Shown: in pieces, positions 1 to 5,699 of the stretch | How the letters are laid out: each line of letters begins with the position of its first letter | Position numbering within the stretch: the first letter of the stretch is position 1 | From: Cyclobacteriaceae bacterium | GTDB lineage: Bacteria > Bacteroidota > Bacteroidia > Cytophagales > Cyclobacteriaceae | Assembly: GCA_025455225.1 (NCBI GenBank) | Contig: JALOMY010000291.1 | Location: 1-6,599 of the forward strand | Length of the DNA: 6,599 nucleotides | Direction: 5' to 3' | Notes under the pieces: model-generated | Told to the model about the DNA's origin: nothing | Database searches by the model: none | The model's input: only the letters and a program-made list of their open reading frames with translations | Program-made: the position numbers and the translations under genes

Positions 1-171
1 AGCCACCACGGTTCCTCCACCATTTTCTCCATACTTCTGGAGGGAGAACTCATAACCTTCGAAAAATTTCTGCCAGGTAGCATCTACACTTAAAGGGTCT
101 TGCTTATAATTTTGATACAATTGATCCAGGTAGCCGACATCGGCATTGGAGATGTAGGAGTATTTATCCAT
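1..171 (-). CDS. sucA: 2-oxoglutarate dehydrogenase E1 component, N-terminal fragment (runs off the left edge)
   Basis: Reverse-complement translation from the ATG at 171-169 gives 57 residues with no stop before the window edge, starting MDKYSYISNADVGYLDQLYQ. Residues 11-40 carry the pattern of the E1 N-terminal domain, which docks E1 onto the E2 core: Y-L-D-Q-L-Y, then DPLSVD, then W-Q-K-F-F-E-G. This is the usual start of Bacteroidota SucA. The complete enzyme is a thiamine-diphosphate-dependent decarboxylase of about 900 residues in the TCA cycle; its catalytic domains are not in the window. The ATG is preceded by an A-rich leader without Shine-Dalgarno and by a TACATTTG box 20 bases upstream. 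The gene is divergent from rpsP. The family call is from recognising the N-terminal motif alone, so it rests on a short stretch, but the match is distinctive. Confidence 0.87.
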   Translation of the reverse strand, partial: MDKYSYISNADVGYLDQLYQNYKQDPLSVDATWQKFFEGYEFSLQKYGENGGGTVVA

Positions 172-190
172 GGCTTTTTTAATGAGGAAT

Positions 191-198
191 CAAATGTA
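191..198 (-). promoter_or_regulatory. Bacteroidota -7 box (TACATTTG) for sucA
   Basis: The minus strand reads TACATTTG, a full match to the Bacteroidota primary-sigma -7 consensus TAnnTTTG, ending 19 bases before the sucA ATG. A transcription start near 184 would leave a leader of only about a dozen bases. I see no good TTG -33 element at the expected spacing, so the assignment rests on the -7 box and its position. Confidence 0.5.
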
Positions 199-283
199 TT
201 GAACCTCATCAGGATAAAAAAATTGAATACTCGCTTAGACATTTATTACTGAATTTCAATTTCTGATCTTCCTGAATCATCGA

Positions 284-313
284 TTGGTCAATCGTAAAAA
301 ACTCCTATATTTG
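284..313 (+). promoter_or_regulatory. Promoter of the rpsP operon (TTG - 19 bases - TATATTTG)
   Basis: TATATTTG at 306-313 is a perfect TAnnTTTG -7 box. A TTG at 284-286 lies 19 bases upstream, inside the 17-23 base spacing known for Bacteroidota promoters. The predicted transcription start is near 320, giving a leader of about 40 bases before the rpsP ATG at 361. The leader is A-rich just ahead of the ATG and has no Shine-Dalgarno, as is normal in this phylum. Confidence 0.7.
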
Positions 314-360
314 CCTCCCTTAAAAATCGGACGAGTTCCACAAACAAAAACTGAGTAAAA

Positions 361-894
361 ATGGCAGTTAAAATCAGACTGGCCCGCAGAGGCCGCAAAA
401 AACTGGCAAGATTCGATGTAATCGTAGCGGATGCCAGATCACCACGCGATGGTAATTTTATTGAAAAAATCGGTACGTATGATCCGCTGACTGTACCCGC
501 CACCATTGAATTGAACGAAGACAAGGCATTTCAGTGGCTGATGAATGGCGCCCAACCTTCTGATACGGTGAAAGCCATGCTTTCCTATCGGGGCATAATG
601 TTGCGCAAACACCTCCAGATCGGTGTAATTAAAGGCGCGTTAAGCCAGGAAGAAGCCGACCGAAAACTGGCTGAATGGAAACAAGCCAAGACTGCGAAGA
701 TTCAAGGCCGTGTTGATAAACTGGCTGAAGACAAGAGAGCACGTGCGAAAGCCCGTAAAGAAGCTGAAACGAAAATCAAGGAAGCCCGTGCCGAAGCCAT
801 CCGCAAAAAGGCTGAAGTTGCCGCCCAGGCACCTGAATCAGCTCCTGCTGAAGGCGAGGCCACTGCACCTGCAGAAAGCGAAAGCCAGGCTTAA
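361..894 (+). CDS. rpsP: Small ribosomal subunit protein bS16 with long C-terminal tail
   Basis: 177-residue protein. The S16 core occupies roughly residues 1-85: the start MAVKIRLARRGRKK, the stretch around SPRDGNFIEKIGTYDP (27-42), and the LNEDKAFQWLMNGAQPSDTV region (51-70) are diagnostic. S16 binds 16S rRNA in the 30S body and is needed for 30S assembly. Most bacterial S16 proteins end near residue 80-90. Here a tail follows: a helical Lys/Arg/Glu/Ala-rich part (about 95-155), then an Ala/Pro/Glu/Ser-rich end (about 156-177). A long tail of this sort is usual in Bacteroidota, from memory of the family. The start is set by the conserved MAVKI N-terminus and the promoter 48 bases upstream. 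It is the first gene of the rpsP-rimM-trmD cluster and is followed by a terminator-like hairpin that probably lowers read-through to rimM. Confidence 0.97.
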   Translation: MAVKIRLARRGRKKLARFDVIVADARSPRDGNFIEKIGTYDPLTVPATIELNEDKAFQWLMNGAQPSDTVKAMLSYRGIMLRKHLQIGVIKGALSQEEADRKLAEWKQAKTAKIQGRVDKLAEDKRARAKARKEAETKIKEARAEAIRKKAEVAAQAPESAPAEGEATAPAESESQA

Positions 895-915
895 TACGCA
901 TTACGATTTATTTTT

Positions 916-953
916 AAATGCCAGTACCTTTAAGGGCCTGGCATTTTTATTTT
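916..953 (+). terminator. Terminator-like hairpin between rpsP and rimM (partial terminator or attenuator)
   Basis: AAATGCCAG at 916-924 pairs perfectly with CTGGCATTT at 938-946, a 9-bp stem over a 13-base loop. The loop can itself form a short CCT/AGG helix. A T-rich run (944-953, TTTTTATTTT) follows. This has the form of an intrinsic terminator, yet rimM begins only 22 bases after the stem. The likely role is to let most transcripts end after the abundant ribosomal protein and some continue into the enzyme genes. It could also be an RNA-processing site. Confidence 0.65.
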
Positions 954-967
954 ATCAATCCACTACC

Positions 968-1483
968 ATGACGCGTGAAGATTGTTTCAAAGCCGGATTT
1001 ATCATGCGGCCGCACGGATTAAAAGGTGAAGTAACCATTTCACTCGATCCGGATTCTCCGGCTGAATGGAATGATCTGGATGTGATCTTTGTAGAATTGA
1101 ACAATACCCTTGTTCCCTACTTCATCCAAACTGTTTCGGTACGCGGTGATAAAGCTTTTTTAAAACTGGAAGATGTGGATACCCCGGAACAGGCCGGTTT
1201 ATTGAAAAATCATTCCCTTTATCTTCCCAGAACTTCTCGTCCTAAACCGGTGGCCGGTGATTTTTATGATGATGAGGTAATCGGCTTTGAAATCCATGAT
1301 TTAAATGCCTTGTTGATCGGCAAGGTTAAAACAATTGAGCGGGCTGGAATAAATCGCTTTTTGATTGTTGACTATCAGGATAAAGAAGTAATGATTCCAG
1401 CTCAAAAACCCCTGGTGAAAAGCATTAATCGGTCAAAAAAAACAATTACAGTTGACCTGCCTGACGGATTCCTGGAAATTTAA
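968..1483 (+). CDS. rimM: 16S rRNA processing / ribosome maturation factor RimM
   Basis: 171 residues from the ATG at 968, the usual RimM size. RimM assists maturation of the 30S head, binds S19 and aids 16S rRNA processing. The N-terminal domain carries the family signature GFIMRPHGLKGEV (residues 10-22). The PRC-barrel domain covers about 98-171, with FYDDEVIGFEI, IGKVKTIE, KEVMIPAQ and the typical ending TVDLPDGFLEI. The reading frame stays open upstream to 710 inside rpsP, but those codons only give a basic shadow of rpsP. The ATG at 968 places MTREDCFKAG directly before the conserved motif and is the correct start. The stop is 5 bases before trmD, so the two are probably translationally coupled. 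The linker motif is slightly divergent: a Cys sits at residue 6 and FIMRPHG replaces the more common RIVGPHG type. Confidence 0.94.
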   Translation: MTREDCFKAGFIMRPHGLKGEVTISLDPDSPAEWNDLDVIFVELNNTLVPYFIQTVSVRGDKAFLKLEDVDTPEQAGLLKNHSLYLPRTSRPKPVAGDFYDDEVIGFEIHDLNALLIGKVKTIERAGINRFLIVDYQDKEVMIPAQKPLVKSINRSKKTITVDLPDGFLEI

Positions 1484-1488
1484 AACCT

Positions 1489-2163
1489 ATGCACATTGAT
1501 ATCATCACCTGCCTTCCCCGCCTCATTGAAAGTCCGTTCAAGGATTCGATCCTGAAGCGTGCACAGGCCAAGGGATTAGCCTCCGTTAACCTGATCGACT
1601 TGCGTGAATATGCTGAGGGTAAACATAAATCCGTGGATGATTATGCCTTTGGAGGTGGAGCCGGCATGGTACTGATGATTGAACCGATTGACCGGTGCAT
1701 CAGCGACCTGAAATCAAAACGTGCCTATGACGAGATCATTTACATGAGTCCGGATGGGGATCTGTTTACCCAGGCAATCGCCAATGAGCTTAGCCTTAAG
1801 CAAAACCTAATCCTGCTGTGCGGGCATTATAAAGGAGTTGATGAGCGGGTACGCGAACACCTGGTTACCCGGGAAATCAGCATTGGCAATTATGTACTTT
1901 CCGGGGGTGAACTGGCGGCAGCGGTTGTTACCGATGCGGTGATACGGCTGATACCAGGAGTCTTATCGGATGAAACCTCGGCCCTTACCGATTCATTCCA
2001 GGACGGCCTGGTTGCCCCACCGGTTTTTACGCGCCCGGCTGATTATAAGGGTTGGAAAGTACCGGAAGTCCTTCTTTCAGGAGACCATGCCCGGATAGAT
2101 CAATGGAAACAAGAAAAAGCCCTGGAAAGAACGCAAAAAAGGCGCCCCGAACTGCTTTTATGA
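1489..2163 (+). CDS. trmD: tRNA (guanine37-N1)-methyltransferase TrmD
   Basis: 224 residues, short against E. coli's 255 but normal for Bacteroidota. TrmD is a SPOUT-class knotted enzyme that uses SAM to methylate G37 next to the anticodon and so prevents +1 frameshifting. Visible motifs: KHKSVDDYAFGGGAGMV (45-61); the three SAM-binding loops SPDG (87-90), CGHYKGVDER (111-120) and SIGNYVLSGGEL (131-142); then SFQDGLVAPPVFTRP (169-183) and KGWKVPEVLLSGDH (187-200). The catalytic base expected at E. coli D169 is present as D168 in TDSF, and the partner Arg (E. coli R154) as R153 in IRLIPG. It ends in KRRPELLL, lacking the E. coli C-terminal extension. It starts 5 bases after rimM. Confidence 0.97.
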   Translation: MHIDIITCLPRLIESPFKDSILKRAQAKGLASVNLIDLREYAEGKHKSVDDYAFGGGAGMVLMIEPIDRCISDLKSKRAYDEIIYMSPDGDLFTQAIANELSLKQNLILLCGHYKGVDERVREHLVTREISIGNYVLSGGELAAAVVTDAVIRLIPGVLSDETSALTDSFQDGLVAPPVFTRPADYKGWKVPEVLLSGDHARIDQWKQEKALERTQKRRPELLL

Positions 2164-2229
2164 TGGGAAACTGATCCCTTTATAAGGAACAATCCTTTGT
2201 TGCCCCTTCGGATTTCTGAAATCTTTCCC

Positions 2230-2237
2230 TACATTTG
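2230..2237 (+). promoter_or_regulatory. Internal promoter -7 box (TACATTTG) upstream of rplS
   Basis: TACATTTG at 2230-2237 matches TAnnTTTG exactly and lies 26 bases before the rplS ATG, in a 100-base gap after trmD. The nearest TTG/TTTG candidates (2196-2202) are about 27 bases upstream, longer than the usual spacing, so the -33 element is doubtful. A separate promoter would let L19 be made at ribosomal-protein levels independent of rimM and trmD. Confidence 0.55.
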
Positions 2238-2263
2238 CAGTCCATTTTTGAAAACACGCTATT

Positions 2264-2617
2264 ATGGCCGATTTAATAAAAGTTGTGGAGCAGGAATTTG
2301 CCGCTTCACGTGAAAAAATGCCCGCTTTTAAAGCCGGTGATACGGTTAACGTTCACGTTAAAATCAAGGAAGGTAATAAGGAACGCATCCAGCAATTCCA
2401 GGGCGTTGTGATTCAGCGCAGAGGCTATGGCACCAATGGCGAAACTTTTACGGTTCGTAAAGTTTCCAACGGTATTGGTGTGGAGCGTATATTTCCCATC
2501 ACTTCTCCCAGCATCGACAAGGTGGAAGTGGTTAAACAAGGTAAGGTGCGCAGGGCCAAATTATACTACATGAAAGGCCGCCAGGGCAAATCAGCCAGAA
2601 TCAAAGAAAAGATTTGA
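2264..2617 (+). CDS. rplS: Large ribosomal subunit protein bL19
   Basis: 117 residues, the normal length for L19, which sits at the 30S-50S interface and contacts 16S rRNA in an intersubunit bridge. The whole chain follows the family: FKAGDTVNVHVKIKEGNKER (22-41), IQQFQGVVIQRRG (42-54), TFTVRKVSNGIGVERIFP (61-78), SPSIDKVEVV (81-90) and the basic end GKVRRAKLYYMKGRQGKSAR (93-112). The start is fixed by the conserved N-terminal helix MADLIKVVEQEF. It closes the conserved rpsP-rimM-trmD-rplS order, but is 100 bases from trmD with its own -7 box, and is followed 19 bases after its stop by a strong terminator. Confidence 0.98.
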   Translation: MADLIKVVEQEFAASREKMPAFKAGDTVNVHVKIKEGNKERIQQFQGVVIQRRGYGTNGETFTVRKVSNGIGVERIFPITSPSIDKVEVVKQGKVRRAKLYYMKGRQGKSARIKEKI

Positions 2618-2632
2618 TATTCAAATACTTAC

Positions 2633-2666
2633 AAAAGCCATCCGGTTCGCTCCGGATGGCTTTTTT
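2633..2666 (+). terminator. Intrinsic terminator after rplS
   Basis: GCCATCCGG (2637-2645) pairs perfectly with CCGGATGGC (2652-2660) around a TTCGCT loop, followed by six T (2661-2666). Four A at 2633-2636 extend the stem against the T tract. It is a textbook rho-independent terminator ending the ribosomal-protein cluster before the fbaB promoter. Confidence 0.93.
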
Positions 2667-2716
2667 GTTTACGGACCGCTCCCGTTCAAGTCATTAGCAT
2701 ACGATTAAATAATTGA

Positions 2717-2724
2717 TAACTTTG
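2717..2724 (+). promoter_or_regulatory. -7 box (TAACTTTG) of the fbaB-accD transcription unit
   Basis: TAACTTTG at 2717-2724 is an exact TAnnTTTG match, 19 bases before the fbaB ATG, between the rplS terminator and the gene. A weak -33 candidate (TTA at 2694-2696) is 20 bases upstream. The predicted leader is short, about 12 bases. Confidence 0.6.
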
Positions 2725-2743
2725 TCTCCCTACTTAAAAACCT

Positions 2744-3826
2744 ATGGCTAAACAATCAAAACTGAACATTTCAAAGATTTTAGGAAAAGACGCCAAGTAT
2801 CTCCTCGATCATAAAAGCAAGACCATTACGACCAACCAAATACATGTTCCCGGCCCTGATTTTGTAGAGCGTGTGTTTGTTAATTCCAATCGTTCTCCTC
2901 AGACGCTACGAAGCCTGCAGTCGCTTTTCAACACCGGCCGGTTAGGCGGAACCGGATATTTATCAATCTTACCCATCGACCAGGGAATTGAACACAGTGC
3001 CGGAGCATCATTTGCAAAAAACCCGATCTATTTCGATCCTGAAAATATTGTTAAGCTGGCTATTGAAGGCGGCTGTAATGGCGTGGCCACAACATTCGGT
3101 GTGCTGGCTATGATGTCGCGTAAATACGCGCATCGTATTCCATTCATCGTAAAAATCAATCACAATGAATTGCTGACGTACCCGAATAAATTTGATCAGA
3201 TCATGTTTGGTTCGGTTGAAGAAGCCTGGAACCTGGGTGCGATGGCGGTTGGTGCAACCATCTATTTTGGATCCGATAATTCAACACGTCAGATCCAGGA
3301 AGTAGCGGCTGCCTTCGAACGTGCACACGAACTGGGTATGGCTACTATCCTGTGGTGTTATATCCGGAATAATGCTTTTAAACAAGGTGGCAAAGATTAC
3401 CACGTATCAGCAGATTTAACCGGTCAGGCCAATCACCTCGGTGTAACCATTCAGGCCGATATCATCAAGCAGAAGCTTGCCGAAAACAATGGCGGCTACA
3501 AAGCGCTGAACACAGGTGGTTCCAGCTACGGCAAGCTGGATGAACGCATATATACGCAACTCACATCCGATCACCCGATAGATCTGTGCCGTTACCAGGT
3601 TGCTAACTGTTACATGGGCCGGGCCGGTTTGATTAACTCCGGTGGCGATTCCAAAGGAGCAAGTGATATGGCAGATGCTGTACGTACAGCCGTAATCAAT
3701 AAACGCGCGGGCGGTATGGGATTGATTTCAGGACGGAAGGCTTTCCAACGGCCCATGAAAGAGGGCGTTGAAATTCTGAATGCCATTCAGGATGTGTATC
3801 TGGATTCCAACATTGATCTCGCATAA
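2744..3826 (+). CDS. fbaB: Class I fructose-bisphosphate aldolase, DhnA/FbaB type
   Basis: 360 residues, against about 350 for E. coli FbaB, which it follows almost end to end (compared from memory). It catalyses reversible cleavage of fructose-1,6-bisphosphate to DHAP and glyceraldehyde-3-phosphate in the cytoplasm, through a Schiff base rather than a metal. Motifs: NTGRLGGTGYLSILPIDQG (63-81), EHSAGASFAKNPIYFDPEN (83-101), IPFIVKINHNE (132-142), VGATIYFGSD (169-178), the active-site strand ADIIKQK (238-244) with K242 at the Schiff-base lysine position (E. coli K236/237), NCYMGRAGLINSGG (288-301) and the C-terminal RTAVINKRAGGMGLISGRKAF (314-334). The C-terminus is complete (AIQDVYLDSNIDLA). 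A few extra residues near GGSSYGKLDE (258-267) distinguish it from E. coli. accD follows at once and probably shares its mRNA. Confidence 0.96.
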   Translation: MAKQSKLNISKILGKDAKYLLDHKSKTITTNQIHVPGPDFVERVFVNSNRSPQTLRSLQSLFNTGRLGGTGYLSILPIDQGIEHSAGASFAKNPIYFDPENIVKLAIEGGCNGVATTFGVLAMMSRKYAHRIPFIVKINHNELLTYPNKFDQIMFGSVEEAWNLGAMAVGATIYFGSDNSTRQIQEVAAAFERAHELGMATILWCYIRNNAFKQGGKDYHVSADLTGQANHLGVTIQADIIKQKLAENNGGYKALNTGGSSYGKLDERIYTQLTSDHPIDLCRYQVANCYMGRAGLINSGGDSKGASDMADAVRTAVINKRAGGMGLISGRKAFQRPMKEGVEILNAIQDVYLDSNIDLA

Positions 3827-4601
3827 GTCATTTAATCATAAATCGCCAGGTGGAAAAATTGTACATACGCGCGAATTAAAAAACAACGCGTATGTGGTAC
3901 CTGAGGAAGATTATCACGTCCGTGTTGGTTCAAAAGAATACTTTGAAATCCTGTTTGATAACAACGAGTATACAGAGTTGGATGCAAATATGGAATCAGC
4001 GGACCCGCTTAAATTCAAGGATACCAAGCCCTATCCAAAGCGCATCAAGGAGACTCAGGAAAAAACCGATCTGAAAGATGCTGTACGAACTGCCTTTGGC
4101 AAAATGAACGGTCTGGATCTGGTGATTGCCTGCATGGACTTCAGTTTCATTGGCGGATCTATGGGCTCAGTAGTAGGTGAAAAAATCGCCCGGGCCATGG
4201 ATCATTCGCTGCAACATAACAAGCCGTTCCTGATGATTTCCCGTTCTGGTGGTGCCCGAATGATGGAAGCAGGTTTATCGTTAATGCAGATGGCGAAAAC
4301 TTCGGCTAAAATTCATTTGCTCGATCAGGCAAAAATTCCCTACATATCATTAATGACCGACCCGACAACCGGTGGTGTTACGGCTTCCTATGCCATGTTG
4401 GGTGATTTTAATATTGCCGAGCCCGGAGCGTTGATCGGCTTTGCCGGCCCTCGTGTAATTCGTGAAACCATCGGTAAAGATTTACCCAAAGGATTTCAGA
4501 GTGCCGAGTTTGTACTGGATCATGGTTTCCTTGATTTTATTATCGATCGCAGAAACCTAAAAGCGCGATTAACAACGCTGCTGAATATGCTTAGAAGCTA
4601 A
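3780..4601 (+). CDS. accD: Acetyl-CoA carboxylase carboxyltransferase subunit beta, N-terminus abnormal (no own ATG, zinc-ribbon cysteines absent)
   Basis: AccD pairs with AccA to move the carboxyl group from biotin on AccB to acetyl-CoA, giving malonyl-CoA for fatty-acid synthesis. The core is typical (residues counted from the ATG at 3780): HVRVGSKEYFEILFDNNE (46-63), GKMNGLDLVIACMDFSFIGGSMG (107-129), the SRSGGARMMEAG loop (154-165), TDPTTGGVTASYAMLGD (193-209) and EPGALIGFAGPRVIRETIG (214-232). Homology begins only near 3840 (KSPGGKIVHTREL), 14 bases after the fbaB stop. The usual leader of about 20-25 residues is missing. In-frame starts are ATG 3780, ATG 3792 and TTG 3813, all inside fbaB; the next ATG (3990) would cut into the domain. 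The four expected ribbon cysteines are absent: KSPGGK stands for the first Cys pair and YVVPEEDYHV for the second. The true start is therefore unknown; 3780 is the upper limit. The product call is secure, an intact N-terminus is not. Confidence 0.9.
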   Translation: MPFRMCIWIPTLISHKSFNHKSPGGKIVHTRELKNNAYVVPEEDYHVRVGSKEYFEILFDNNEYTELDANMESADPLKFKDTKPYPKRIKETQEKTDLKDAVRTAFGKMNGLDLVIACMDFSFIGGSMGSVVGEKIARAMDHSLQHNKPFLMISRSGGARMMEAGLSLMQMAKTSAKIHLLDQAKIPYISLMTDPTTGGVTASYAMLGDFNIAEPGALIGFAGPRVIRETIGKDLPKGFQSAEFVLDHGFLDFIIDRRNLKARLTTLLNMLRS

Positions 4602-4663
4602 TCTAGTACTTATTCGTCAATTTATAGTTCTGATCTTTTATTCATCTCATTTATTCAAGGCAT

Positions 4664-4698
4664 AAAAAAAACCCTTCTGTTAAACAGAAGGGTTTTTT
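4664..4698. terminator. Bidirectional intrinsic terminator between accD and the convergent lipoprotein gene
   Basis: CCCTTCTG (4672-4679) pairs with CAGAAGGG (4685-4692) around a TTAAA loop. Eight A precede the stem (4664-4671) and six T follow it (4693-4698), so the hairpin has a U-tract on either strand. It sits 63 bases after the accD stop and 21 bases beyond the stop of the minus-strand gene, and so can end both converging transcripts. Confidence 0.93.
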
Positions 4699-4718
4699 AT
4701 TGTTAAGACAACCCATTT

Positions 4719-5699
4719 TTAGGGCCGTACCAATTTCCAGATAAACTTGTCGAGTAGAGTTCCATCTGCAGCCTTGTATTCAAAGGTAATGGTCATCTCC
4801 TGGGTACACTGATTATAAGTACCTGTACCTTCAATAGTGCGGTTACTAGGACCTGGTTGAACAGGTGCAGTTACAACCTGGGATTCAACATCGAATGATT
4901 CTTCGAACACAATATAGATCGGGATACCACTGTCGTACCAGTTGTCTGCATTGTACCTGTCAGGTTCGCCAGGAGCCTGGGACAAGTTAACCGTGTAAGG
5001 ACCATAGCCACCGAAAAACTCAGATGATTCCGTTGCATCATATGCACCGCCCCAAACTGAATTATCGTAAGTACAATAGTCCGTTACTGTGTAAGTCAGG
5101 CGCTGCGCGGGATAAAACTGATTACTTTGAAACAAACCAGAAGCAACGATGTCTGCCGCTAATACTTTGGATCCATCAGTTAGATTGAGATCACTCTCAA
5201 TTGACACACCAAATTTATACACCGTCAACATGGTTTCTACATCATCTGGATTGGTGTAGTCCAATCCTAATGCTTCCAGAATGTCCACTAAAGGAATTGA
5301 AACGGACACCCATGGACGTATATAGTCGTCAGTTTGTTGAAATTCTGAGAAGGGAACATTCAAGAGAAAAACTCGGTCGAGTTGAACCGTTCCATCCGGG
5401 TTGGGAGTACGCTTAACAGTATAGATGTCAAAGCTCTCCAGGGTGGTAGGATCTTCAGCCAGGATTTCAGCATCAAAATCAAAAGTTTCGTCCCCTTGGA
5501 TAATACGAGGGAAAAATTCAGCCCCCGGCTTACCTTCGAAGTAGATATTCTGAAGTTGTTGACCGCGCAATGCAAGAATGGTACCCTTCTTCACAAAATT
5601 GAACTGAAGCGGGTCAAGCGTATCGTCTGCGCAGGCAAATGCCAACGCTATAAACGCCAAGGCCAATAGTTTATTGATAATACTTTTCATAGGTTTCAT
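4719..5699 (-). CDS. SusD-partner outer-membrane lipoprotein, unassigned family
   Basis: 326 residues. The start has two positive charges, a hydrophobic stretch (about residues 7-22, IINKLLALAFIALAFA) and Cys23 followed by ADDTLDP. This is a plausible lipoprotein signal peptide, although the residues before Cys (AFA) are a loose lipobox. Acidic residues straight after Cys resemble the Bacteroidota surface-export signal. I do not recognise the family. The C-terminal part (about 205-326) is rich in beta-type alternation (SVWGGAYDAT, YTVNLS, GIPIYIVFEE, IEGTGTYNQCTQEMTITFEY), suggesting a beta-sandwich or barrel. Cys209 and Cys298 could form a disulfide. The gene overlaps the upstream susD-like stop by one base (TAATG) and is the last of its operon, a place where SusE/F-like or other glycan/peptide-binding lipoproteins often lie. 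ATG 5690 (MKSIINK) is an equally good start three codons later. A ligand-binding role is inference from context. Confidence 0.75.
   Translation of the reverse strand: MKPMKSIINKLLALAFIALAFACADDTLDPLQFNFVKKGTILALRGQQLQNIYFEGKPGAEFFPRIIQGDETFDFDAEILAEDPTTLESFDIYTVKRTPNPDGTVQLDRVFLLNVPFSEFQQTDDYIRPWVSVSIPLVDILEALGLDYTNPDDVETMLTVYKFGVSIESDLNLTDGSKVLAADIVASGLFQSNQFYPAQRLTYTVTDYCTYDNSVWGGAYDATESSEFFGGYGPYTVNLSQAPGEPDRYNADNWYDSGIPIYIVFEESFDVESQVVTAPVQPGPSNRTIEGTGTYNQCTQEMTITFEYKAADGTLLDKFIWKLVRP

Noticed and set aside
288..524. Minus-strand open frame over the rpsP promoter and 5' end
   Set aside because: It is antisense to the conserved S16 N-terminus, has no recognisable motif and no promoter box in the right place.
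710..967. Open frame upstream of the rimM ATG, which would extend RimM by 86 residues
   Set aside because: It lies mostly within rpsP in another frame, gives a Lys/Pro/Leu-rich shadow of the S16 tail, and runs through the hairpin. RimM homology begins right after the ATG at 968.
2165..2197. Short inverted repeats after trmD (GGGA/TCCC and AAGGA/TCCTT)
   Set aside because: Stems of only 4-5 bp with no T tract; not convincing as a terminator or a riboswitch.
2306..2539. Minus-strand open frame antisense to rplS
   Set aside because: Shadow of a highly conserved ribosomal gene; no independent start signals or family motifs.
3892..4074. Small plus-strand open frame inside accD
   Set aside because: Out-of-frame shadow of the AccD core. 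I checked whether it could hold the missing zinc ribbon or leader of AccD; it does not.
5201..5669. Plus- and minus-strand small frames inside the unassigned lipoprotein gene (5201-5416, 5382-5669, 5360-5575)
   Set aside because: They overlap a longer frame with a signal peptide and operon context; no motifs of their own.
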